From Nocardia wallacei (GTDB lineage: Bacteria; Actinomycetota; Actinomycetes; Mycobacteriales; Mycobacteriaceae): a stretch of DNA of 43,784 bases. The notes under the pieces were generated by a model. That model was not told the DNA's origin. It saw nothing but the letters and a program-made list of their open reading frames with translations, and ran no database searches. Every line of letters begins with the position of its first letter. Positions within the stretch are counted from its first letter, which is position 1. A program made the translations under genes and the position numbers. Of the stretch, positions 9,256 to 15,730 are shown in pieces. The DNA lies in contig NZ_JARWOP010000246.1 of NCBI RefSeq assembly GCF_029868745.1, positions 1 to 43,784 on the forward strand. The letters run 5' to 3'.

Positions 9256-9317
9256 GATCAGTTGCAAAATGAAACTCTTCGACCGTAGGGCATAATGGTT
9301 TCAAATCGCAACTGATC
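9256..9317. promoter_or_regulatory. Paired operator between MFS gene and HxlR gene
   Basis: Two 20-bp arms, GATCAGTTGCAAAATGAAAC (9256-9275) and GTTTCAAATCGCAACTGATC (9298-9317), form an inverted repeat matching at 17 of 20 positions with a 22-bp spacer. Each arm also contains its own imperfect palindrome of the form GTTnC-N5-GnAAC, the type of site an HxlR dimer binds. One arm abuts the ribosome-binding site of each divergent gene, and the spacer holds a CATAATG -10-like sequence. The geometry suggests joint repression of both genes by the HxlR protein. Confidence 0.7.
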
Positions 9318-9329
9318 CTCAGGAGGCTC

Positions 9330-9809
9330 ATGACCACGACCCGCGGGTCCGGCCGCGACTGGACCGACCCCACCTGTCCGGTCGCGCGAACCGTCGATCT
9401 GGTCGGCGACCGGTGGTGCCTGCTGATCGTGCGCGACGCCATGGACGGCGCCGCGACCTTCACCGACTTCCAGCAGCGGCTCGGGATCGCCCGCAACATC
9501 CTCACCGATCGGCTGCGCCGGCTCGTCGACCACGGCGTCCTGGCCACGAGCGTCAACCCGGGTGGCAAGCGGCACGGCTATGAACTCACCGAAGCCGGGC
9601 GGGATCTGTTCACCGTCGTCGTGGCGCTGCGGCAATGGGGCGAGCGGCACGCCTTCGCGGCCGACGAACCGCATTCCGTCCTGGTCGATCGCGACGGTCG
9701 GCCCCTCGCCACGCTGCGTGCCGAAAACCGTGCGGGCGAGCGCGTTTCCGCGGCGACCACCCGGGTCCGCAAGGTGGGTGAACACGGCGGTTCGGCTGCC
9801 CGGGGCTGA
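9330..9809 (+). CDS. HxlR-family transcriptional regulator
   Basis: A 159-residue winged-helix regulator. The family signature is clear: CPVARTVDLVGDRWCLLIVRDAM near residues 16-38, FTDFQQRLGIARNILTDRLRRL for the recognition helix region, and the wing VNPGGKRHGYELTEAGRDL. The N-terminal cysteine of PTCPVA, often redox- or electrophile-sensing in this family, is present, and a second cysteine follows in RWC. The start has AGGAGG seven bases upstream. It is divergent from the MFS exporter across a double operator, so it probably represses both and releases on a reactive compound. The ligand is unknown. Confidence 0.92.
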   Translation: MTTTRGSGRDWTDPTCPVARTVDLVGDRWCLLIVRDAMDGAATFTDFQQRLGIARNILTDRLRRLVDHGVLATSVNPGGKRHGYELTEAGRDLFTVVVALRQWGERHAFAADEPHSVLVDRDGRPLATLRAENRAGERVSAATTRVRKVGEHGGSAARG

Positions 9810-9993
9810 CGACGGTCCGTCGCCGGTCACTGGGCAAATACCCAGCGGCAGTGGTGGGAGGCAGTTCTCGCCCAGGTTCGGGGCGTTCCCGCGACGCGAG
9901 CGCTTCCGGTCGGGCGCACCGCCGTGGGCAACATGATTTATGTCAATAGCCATTTCGTGGCGAACACGCTCGCGGGTCAGTAGCGTCGCGGTC

Positions 9994-10290
9994 ATGGACG
10001 ACACTGCGGAAGTGGGTGAACTCGACGTTCCGGTCGTGGCCTCCGCCGCCGATCACGGCCTGATCCTGGAGATCACCTCGATGGACCTCGAAGCACCGGC
10101 ACTCACCGGGAACGTGCTACTGCGCTGTGCCGACGGCTCGGCGCACCGCGTGCCGCATGCCCTGTCCGATTGGGCGATCACCATGCTGGCCGCCGACGAT
10201 CGACATCAGCATATTCACGGCACATCACTGTTTCCGTGCCGCGCCGCCTTCAAGATCATCGACAGCACCATCGAAGTGGCGGTGCTGTAA
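9994..10290 (+). CDS. conserved-looking hypothetical protein, leaderless start
   Basis: A 98-residue protein that I do not recognise. It is acidic at the N-terminus and predicted beta-rich in the middle (VVASAADHGLILEI, GNVLLRCADGSAHRV), with no signal peptide, membrane helix or cysteine pair. The ATG has no ribosome-binding site but lies exactly seven bases after TAGCGT, a TAnnnT -10 element, so a leaderless transcript is likely. The 184 bp upstream of it, after the HxlR gene, contain no other gene that I can support. Confidence 0.5.
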   Translation: MDDTAEVGELDVPVVASAADHGLILEITSMDLEAPALTGNVLLRCADGSAHRVPHALSDWAITMLAADDRHQHIHGTSLFPCRAAFKIIDSTIEVAVL

Positions 10291-10357
10291 CCCCGTTGCC
10301 GCGACGCCGTCGGGGAGCGCCAGCAAACCGACCGGCACGCCGCCCCGAAACCATTGA

Positions 10358-10386
10358 TGGACAGGTGTATGGACATCTGTTAACAA
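10358..10386 (+). promoter_or_regulatory. Promoter with palindrome in the -35/-10 spacer
   Basis: TGGACA (10358-10363) and TAACAA (10381-10386) are separated by 17 bp and form a plausible sigma-70-type promoter. The bases from 10361 to 10380 read ACAGGTGT-ATGG-ACATCTGT, an almost perfect palindrome (one transition between arms) filling the spacer, as expected for a repressor site. The promoter points at the epoxide-hydrolase-like gene starting 28 bp further on. The binding protein is not evident. Confidence 0.5.
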
Positions 10387-10413
10387 TGATTCCGGAAAGG
10401 CGGTGGACAGGCG

Positions 10414-10884
10414 ATGACGATCGACGGTGGGACACAGGCGGATTCGGTGACCGAGACGGTGCTCGGGCTGTGGCGCGCGCTGTCGCGGCGGGATTGGGAC
10501 GCGGTACGGTCCTACCTGTCCGAGGACTGCCTCTATCTCGACATGCCGGTGGGTCCGACAGCGGCGGCCCGCGGCCCCGAGGACATCGTCAAGCGGTTGA
10601 AGATCGGCCTGGAGCCCCTGGCCTCCTACCAGAACTTCGACGGACTGCTGCTCGACAACGGCGCCGACGTCATGTACGAGCACCACGAGGAATGGCGCTG
10701 GGAGACAGGCGAATCCGCCGTCCTGCGGTTCGTCTCGGTACACCGGGTCGAACACGGCAAGATCGCGCTCTGGAAGGACTACTGGGACATGAGCGCCCTC
10801 GCCGACCACGCCCCGCCGACCTGGATGGCGGATTTCGCCACCGCGGACATGTCCTGGATCTTCGACGCCACCGGCCTGGTATAG
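10414..10884 (+). CDS. limonene-1,2-epoxide hydrolase-like / SnoaL-fold protein
   Basis: A 156-residue protein of the NTF2/SnoaL superfamily, closest in layout to limonene-1,2-epoxide hydrolase-like proteins such as mycobacterial EphG. The N-terminal helix (LGLWRALSRRDWDAVRSYLSEDC), a LYLDMPVG strand and the C-terminal HRVEHGKIALWKDYWDM strand with its conserved DYxD are visible. The first part of the catalytic triad is less clear (EEW where the family has ExxD), so hydrolase activity is uncertain and another small-molecule role is possible. It is preceded by a promoter with an embedded palindrome. Confidence 0.7.
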   Translation: MTIDGGTQADSVTETVLGLWRALSRRDWDAVRSYLSEDCLYLDMPVGPTAAARGPEDIVKRLKIGLEPLASYQNFDGLLLDNGADVMYEHHEEWRWETGESAVLRFVSVHRVEHGKIALWKDYWDMSALADHAPPTWMADFATADMSWIFDATGLV

Positions 10885-11015
10885 CCCGGCGCGCGTGCGA
10901 CCCCTGTCGACTTCCGGCCAACCGCACAGCCTTCGGCGGTCTCCGAGCTAACCTTGGTAACCGAGTCCCGAAGTGTGGCTACGTATGCATCCATGCCAGT
11001 CACAGGGGGTTCGAG

Positions 11016-11309
11016 ATGTCATCTGCTGCCGCATCGAACACGGGGGAGGGTTCGGCAAGCGATCGGCGGTCCGAGGGCGAATCCGCAGCGCCGCGTCGGC
11101 CGGAGCCGGTCGCCGTGCTGAGCGACCAGTTGATCGATCGCATGTTCGCGATCGGTTTGCGACTTCACAACGACCTGGTGCGCTCCCGGCGCAGCGCCGG
11201 TCCCGCCTTCGAGCCGACCGCGCTGGCCCTGGTCGAGGAGGCGGTCGGCGAACTGGAGCGACTGGCCCACGACACGCGAACGCGGTCGGAGACGTTGAGC
11301 GCCAGGTGA
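11016..11309 (+). CDS. hypothetical protein, helical
   Basis: A 97-residue protein that I do not recognise. The first 35 residues are polar and low-complexity (S, A, G, E, R). The remainder is predicted helical, with LSDQLIDRMFAIGLRLHNDLVR and a second amphipathic helix ALALVEEAVGELERLAHD. It has no signal peptide or membrane segment. GGGGG lies five bases before the ATG. It precedes the HAD gene by 65 bp on the same strand and could be co-transcribed with it. Confidence 0.55.
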   Translation: MSSAAASNTGEGSASDRRSEGESAAPRRPEPVAVLSDQLIDRMFAIGLRLHNDLVRSRRSAGPAFEPTALALVEEAVGELERLAHDTRTRSETLSAR

Positions 11310-11374
11310 ACAGATTCGACCTGCGGAGACAGGGTAGATCGGTACGACAGCGGTCCCGAGACGAGGAGGTTCCG

Positions 11375-12043
11375 GTGCCAGATCCCGCCGCGGTGCTGTT
11401 CGATGTCGACGGCACCCTTGTCGACTCCAACTACCTGCATGCCCGGGCCTGGCACCGGGCGCTGCGCGAGGTGGGCGCGGTCGTTCCGACCTGGCGCATC
11501 CACCGCGCCATCGGCATGGACGGCGGCACCCTGCTGCGGACCCTCGCTCCCGACCTGGCCGAGGACGCCGCCGACCGCGCCGACGACCTGCATTCCCGCT
11601 ACTACCTCGACAGCGCCGACGAGCTGACGCTGCTGCCCGGCGCCCGGGAGATCCTGGCGGACCTGCACGGCCGCGGCCTGCGCGTCGTCCTTGCCACCTC
11701 CGCGCCCCCCGATGAACTGGCCCGGCTGCGCGAGCTGCTGGACAGTGAACCCGCGCTGTACGCGGTGACCGGCGGCGAGGACGTCGAGGACGCGAAACCC
11801 GATCCGACCATCGTGCGGATCGCGCTCGACCGGGCCGGTGTGCCGCCGCGGCGGGCGGTCTTCGTCGGTGACGCGGTGTGGGACGCGCGGGCCTGCGTGG
11901 CTCTCGGCGTGCCGACCATCGGTGTGCTCAGCGGCGGGATATCGCGCGCCGAACTCACCGGCGCGGGAGCGGAATTCGTCTGCGACGACGTCGCGGAGCT
12001 CCGGCGCGGCATCGCCGACAGCCCGCTCGCACGCCTGCTCTGA
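11375..12043 (+). CDS. HAD-superfamily hydrolase (phosphoglycolate phosphatase-like)
   Basis: A 222-residue cytosolic phosphatase of HAD subfamily IA. Motif I is LFDVDGTLVDS, with nucleophile D10 and acid/base D12. Motif II is the serine in VLATSAPP, motif III the lysine in DAKPDP, and motif IV the aspartates in FVGDAVWDA. A helical cap domain lies between motifs I and II. It probably hydrolyses a small phosphoester; the substrate cannot be told. The GTG start has GAGGAGG five bases upstream. Its stop lies three bases from the end of the convergent hemerythrin gene. Confidence 0.9.
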   Translation: MPDPAAVLFDVDGTLVDSNYLHARAWHRALREVGAVVPTWRIHRAIGMDGGTLLRTLAPDLAEDAADRADDLHSRYYLDSADELTLLPGAREILADLHGRGLRVVLATSAPPDELARLRELLDSEPALYAVTGGEDVEDAKPDPTIVRIALDRAGVPPRRAVFVGDAVWDARACVALGVPTIGVLSGGISRAELTGAGAEFVCDDVAELRRGIADSPLARLL

Positions 12044-12046
12044 GCG

Positions 12047-12616
12047 TCAGGACCGTTTCATCGGACCGATGCTCAGCGAACCGCTCGGTCCCGGCCGCAC
12101 GCCCTGCTCGGCGGCGCGGACGTACTCGGCCGGGTCCTTGTCGACCGGCCGCACGCCGGCGTAGTTGCGCGCCTCGTAGGCCGCGAAGGCGACGGCCAGC
12201 TGATGGCGGCGCGACAGCCCGGCCAGGCGACGGAAATCGGTCAGGCCCTCGCGTTCCTCCTCGGCCATGTGGTCGCCGTTGGCCTGATTGGCCGCGGCGA
12301 CGGCGGCGTACCAGTCGTCGGTGCCGACGTGATGACGCGCCACCTCGGCTACCGCGTCCCGAATGTCGTTGTGGTCGTGGATGGCATCGAGCGTCTCTTC
12401 CTCCACACCGGCCGCGCGCCGGGCCGCGACGCCCAGTTGCAGCAGCTCGGGATAGAAGATCTCCTCCTCCGCCTGCGCGTGCAGCTCCAGGAAGCTCGCC
12501 AGCCGATCCCAGACAGCGGCCAGTTCGCCGGTCTGCGACCGGTCGATCTGCTCCAGGATGGCGAACAACCGCCGCTGCTCGTGATGGTCGTCGAGGATCA
12601 GCTCGGTGATGTCCAC
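12047..12616 (-). CDS. hemerythrin HHE-domain protein
   Basis: A 189-residue protein with a hemerythrin-like four-helix diiron domain. Candidate metal ligands are H11/H12 (DDHHEQ), the H and E of ELHAQAEEEIFYPEL, the histidines of IHDHND and the H of NGDHMAEEE. Such proteins bind O2, NO or iron, or act in oxidative-stress defence. The C-terminal 40 residues (AYEARNYAGVRPVDKDP onward) are a polar tail. The GTG start has GGGAGG a few bases upstream. It is followed by the alkylsulfatase end-on; the 99 bp between them hold only a GC-rich inverted stretch. Confidence 0.88.
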   Translation of the reverse strand: MDITELILDDHHEQRRLFAILEQIDRSQTGELAAVWDRLASFLELHAQAEEEIFYPELLQLGVAARRAAGVEEETLDAIHDHNDIRDAVAEVARHHVGTDDWYAAVAAANQANGDHMAEEEREGLTDFRRLAGLSRRHQLAVAFAAYEARNYAGVRPVDKDPAEYVRAAEQGVRPGPSGSLSIGPMKRS

Positions 12617-12715
12617 GGTTCCTCCCTGATATCCGTTGCCGGACCGGCGCCGGCGCCCGCTCGGGGTCGATGGTATGCCGGGACCGGAGCCTCGGCGCGG
12701 GCGCCGCGCGGCGGG

Positions 12716-14611
12716 TCAGGGTGTCACGATGGCGAAGTCCGGATCGGGGGTGTCCAGGTAGCCGACCAGTTCGGCCAGCACCGTCGCGTCGCCGTCCGCG
12801 GCGACGGTGCCGTCGGCGATCATCTGCCGCAGATCCCGCCCGCCCAGCAGCGCGGCGTGCAGGTCGGCGTCGGTCAGCGTGAAGGTCGCGTCGGGCGCGG
12901 GGACGTCGCCGTCGATGTCGAAATGCACCAGCAGTCCGTTGCGAAGTTCGGTGCGGTGCACCAGGTTCCGGTCGGACACGCGCCAGTCGATGGTGAGGTG
13001 GGCCGACCAGGCGCGCGGGCCGTCGATCCGCAGGGCGATCGCGTCGAACAACTGCTCGACGTTGAGCGCCGCGGCGATGTCCGGCGCGTCGGCGGCGGTC
13101 GGGGTGCCGACCGACCCGTGCCGCAACTCGTAGGCGCCCATCAGGAAGAAATTGCGCCAGGTGCCGTTCTCCGCGCCGAACCCGAGCTGCTCGAGGGTGT
13201 CGGCCTGCAGTGCCCGCGCCTCCGCGTGCTCCGGGTCGGCGAAGATCACGTAGTTCAAAACCTGTGCCACCCAGCGGAAGTCGCCGTCCGCGAAGGATTC
13301 GCGGGCCTTGCGCACCACCGCGTCCGCACCGCCCATGAACTCCAGGTGCCGGCGCGCGGACTCGATCGGCGGGTGCTGCCACAGCGTCGCCGGGTTGCCG
13401 TCGAACCAGCCCATGTAGCGCTGATAGATGGCCTTCACGTTGTGGCTGACCGAACCGTAGTAGCCGTGCGTGTGCCAGGCCCGCGCGACGGCGGGCGGCA
13501 ACTCGATGGATTCGGCGATCTCGATCCCGGTGACGCCCTTGTTGAGCGCCCGCAGGGTCTGGTCGTGCAGGTAGCCGTAGAGGTCCCGCTGCAGGGCGAG
13601 GAATTCGGTGAGGCGTTCGGTGCCCCAGGTCGGCCAGTGATGCGAGGCGAACAAGACGTCGCTGCGGGCGGCGTAGCGGTTGATCGACTCGGTGAGGTAC
13701 TTCGCCCACACATGCGGGTCGCGGACCAGCGCGCCGCGCAGTGTCAGCAGATTGTGCAGGGTGTGGGTCGCGTTCTCGGCCATGCACAGCGCGCGGTGGT
13801 CCGGGAAGTAGAAGTTCATCTCCGAGGGCGCCTCGGTGCCCGGGGTGAGCTGGAATTCCAGCCGGACGCCGTCGATCACCTCCGTGTGGCCCGTCCGGGA
13901 GATGTCGACGGTGGGCGTGATGAGCGTCGGCGTGCCGGTCGAGGTCGTCGGCCCGAGTCCGGCGCCGACCGCGCCGAGCGGGCCGCGGGGCAGCGCCGCG
14001 CCGTACATGTAGGCGGCGCGACGCCCCATCGCGGTGCCCGCGTAGACGTTCTCCTCGACGGCGTGTTCCACGAAACCCACGGGCGCCAGGATCGGGCAGC
14101 GGCCCGCCGCCACGTCGTCGGCCGTGGTGACGCCCTTGACGCCGCCGAAATGGTCGATGTGCGAGTGCGAGAAGATCACGCCGGTCACCGGCCGGTCGCC
14201 GCGGTGCTCCCGGTAGAGCGCCAGCCCGGCGGCCGCGGTCTCCGCGGAGATGAGCGGATCGATCACGACCACGCCGGTGTCGCCCTCGACGAGGGTCATA
14301 TTCGACAGGTCGAGTCCCCGGATCTGATAAATGCCGTCGGTGACCTCGTACAACCCTTGCAGCGCACAGAGTTTCGACTGCCGCCACAGGCTGGGATGCA
14401 CGGTCGGCGGGCAGTCCTCGTCGAGGAAATCGAAGGCGTCGCTGTCCCACACCACCTGTCCGTCGGCGTTCTCGACCGTCCCGGGGCGCAACGCGGCGAC
14501 GAACCCGCGGCGGGCGTCGGCGAAGTCCTGGTCGTCGTCGAAGGGCAGGTCGCGGATGGTTTCCTCGTGCTGCGATTCGACGGTTGCCGAAACATCGCTG
14601 CGGACGGTCAT
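12716..14611 (-). CDS. alkyl/aryl sulfatase of the metallo-beta-lactamase fold (SdsA/BDS1 type)
   Basis: A 631-residue class III sulfatase that hydrolyses alkyl sulfate esters such as dodecyl sulfate. The metal motif HSHIDH (H149, H151, D153, H154), TPGTEAPSEMNFYFP (E260), CMAENATHTLHN (E279, H283) and SHHWPTWG (H324/H325) are all present. A helical dimerisation domain and a C-terminal SCP2-like domain (about 520-631) follow. No signal peptide is visible with the ATG chosen, which has AGGGG eight bases upstream. A 17-bp palindrome lies about 85 bp upstream and recurs beyond the LAL regulator. Confidence 0.93.
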   Translation of the reverse strand: MTVRSDVSATVESQHEETIRDLPFDDDQDFADARRGFVAALRPGTVENADGQVVWDSDAFDFLDEDCPPTVHPSLWRQSKLCALQGLYEVTDGIYQIRGLDLSNMTLVEGDTGVVVIDPLISAETAAAGLALYREHRGDRPVTGVIFSHSHIDHFGGVKGVTTADDVAAGRCPILAPVGFVEHAVEENVYAGTAMGRRAAYMYGAALPRGPLGAVGAGLGPTTSTGTPTLITPTVDISRTGHTEVIDGVRLEFQLTPGTEAPSEMNFYFPDHRALCMAENATHTLHNLLTLRGALVRDPHVWAKYLTESINRYAARSDVLFASHHWPTWGTERLTEFLALQRDLYGYLHDQTLRALNKGVTGIEIAESIELPPAVARAWHTHGYYGSVSHNVKAIYQRYMGWFDGNPATLWQHPPIESARRHLEFMGGADAVVRKARESFADGDFRWVAQVLNYVIFADPEHAEARALQADTLEQLGFGAENGTWRNFFLMGAYELRHGSVGTPTAADAPDIAAALNVEQLFDAIALRIDGPRAWSAHLTIDWRVSDRNLVHRTELRNGLLVHFDIDGDVPAPDATFTLTDADLHAALLGGRDLRQMIADGTVAADGDATVLAELVGYLDTPDPDFAIVTP

Positions 14612-14691
14612 GGCATGCACCCCTGTCGCTACCGTGGCGGGCTGGCGGGTCGGACAAGCAGCGACGATCGCAGCCGTGTGGCGGATCGGCC

Positions 14692-14708
14692 TCACCCACG
14701 GCGGGTGA
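14692..14708. promoter_or_regulatory. 17-bp palindrome TCACCC-N5-GGGTGA, copy 1
   Basis: Perfect 6-bp arms around ACGGC, in the 220-bp divergent region between the alkylsulfatase and the small membrane-protein gene. It matches the second copy at 18848-18864 in both arms, in the last two spacer bases (GC) and in the flanking CTCACCC, GGGTGAA and upstream TCGG. It is probably an operator. The rest of the divergent region shows no gene. Confidence 0.55.
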
Positions 14709-14831
14709 ATCTCGGCACCGGGCCGGAGATCATCCTGACCGGGTGAGGCGGCCTCGGGACCGCGGGGGACATGCTGCGGTATCGGACAACTCATCGGGAC
14801 AACCCCTGATACGGCACGTCAGGAGCTTGCG

Positions 14832-15170
14832 ATGAACATGATCACGCGCCGCGCGGCGCCGGCCGGCCGGCACCGGCACGACTCGCCCACTCCGGCCTCC
14901 TCCGCCACCGTCGGATTTCTCGTACTGATCCCGGCGCTGGTGTTCATCGGTCCGGTCGCCGCGGCCATCCTGCTCCGTCATCACCACGCCGAGACCGCGG
15001 CGAGCACGGCCTTGCTGACAGTCACCCTCACCGCCACCGCCGCGCTGCTGGCCGTGGCGATCACCGCGTTCGCCCTGGCGTGGCGGGCCTCGCGGGCGCG
15101 CCGGCTCGTGCCCGTGCGACGGTCGAACACGGTGAGCGGCAACCGGATCGGCGTTCGGAGGCCGCTGTGA
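14832..15170 (+). CDS. small two-helix membrane protein
   Basis: A 112-residue protein with a polar, histidine- and arginine-containing N-terminus, two membrane helices (about 26-48 and 57-84) separated by a short HHHAET loop, and a basic C-terminal tail, which by the positive-inside rule puts both ends in the cytoplasm. I do not recognise the family. AGGAG lies six bases before the ATG. Its stop overlaps the next gene (GTGA), so the two are coupled. Divergent from the alkylsulfatase across a shared palindrome. Confidence 0.65.
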   Translation: MNMITRRAAPAGRHRHDSPTPASSATVGFLVLIPALVFIGPVAAAILLRHHHAETAASTALLTVTLTATAALLAVAITAFALAWRASRARRLVPVRRSNTVSGNRIGVRRPL

Positions 15171-15727
15171 CCATGACGCTGCCCGTCGCGACCGCGCCCG
15201 CGACCGCGGCCGGTGTCTCCTGCCGCCGACTTCGGCTGCACGCCGACATCGAGGACCCGCGGGCATGGCGAGCCAGGGTCGACCGGTTGCTCTCGGCGGG
15301 GCGCGGACGCTGGTCGGGCCGCACCGATTTCGAGGCGTGCCCGTCGCTGCGGCGGTGGGGCGGGATCGGGTATCCACCGGTACCGGCCGGGCAGGTCACA
15401 CTGTTCAGCGCCGTGGCGGCGGCCGCCGCGGGCGTCCGGGTACCCGACGCGGGCACACCGGCGGAATTGTCCACGGCCATCATGTTGCTGTCGGGTTGTC
15501 CCGCCGTCGTCGACCGGTTCGATCCCGGACTCGCGTGCGGCCGCCCCGGCACCCTTGCTCTCTCCGTATTCGCCCTTCCCGCAGACGATCTCGCACTCGC
15601 CCGCGACCTCGCCGAAGCGGTGTCGACCGCGTCGGGCACCGTGGCGTTCCGCCGCGAGACCACCGTGACCGTTCCCGCCCCGCGGCGCGGCGCCGCCCAC
15701 CCGCCGAGGCCCGCGGCCGCGTGGTGA
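15167..15727 (+). CDS. hypothetical protein coupled to the small membrane protein
   Basis: A 186-residue cytoplasmic-looking protein without a recognisable family. It has alternating hydrophobic stretches (VTLFSAVAAAAAGVRV, ELSTAIMLLSGCPAVV, TLALSVFALP) and a proline/arginine-rich C-terminus. Start choice is between GTG overlapping the upstream stop and an ATG two codons later; coupling favours the GTG. It ends three bases from the convergent LAL regulator. The reading frame has normal actinobacterial codon bias, so it is likely real. Function unknown. Confidence 0.55.
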   Translation: MTMTLPVATAPATAAGVSCRRLRLHADIEDPRAWRARVDRLLSAGRGRWSGRTDFEACPSLRRWGGIGYPPVPAGQVTLFSAVAAAAAGVRVPDAGTPAELSTAIMLLSGCPAVVDRFDPGLACGRPGTLALSVFALPADDLALARDLAEAVSTASGTVAFRRETTVTVPAPRRGAAHPPRPAAAW

Positions 15728-15730
15728 CCG

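Noticed and set aside
10954..10973. A DevR/DosR-like half-box (AGTCCCGAA) upstream of the 97-residue protein
   Set aside because: Only the right half matches the 20-bp consensus; the left half is poor, and no dormancy gene is adjacent.
11955..14699. Very long open frames on both strands across the alkylsulfatase region (914 and 847 codons)
   Set aside because: They are rich in R, H, G and A with no domain and lie over the real sulfatase frame; this is the usual GC-rich shadow-frame effect.
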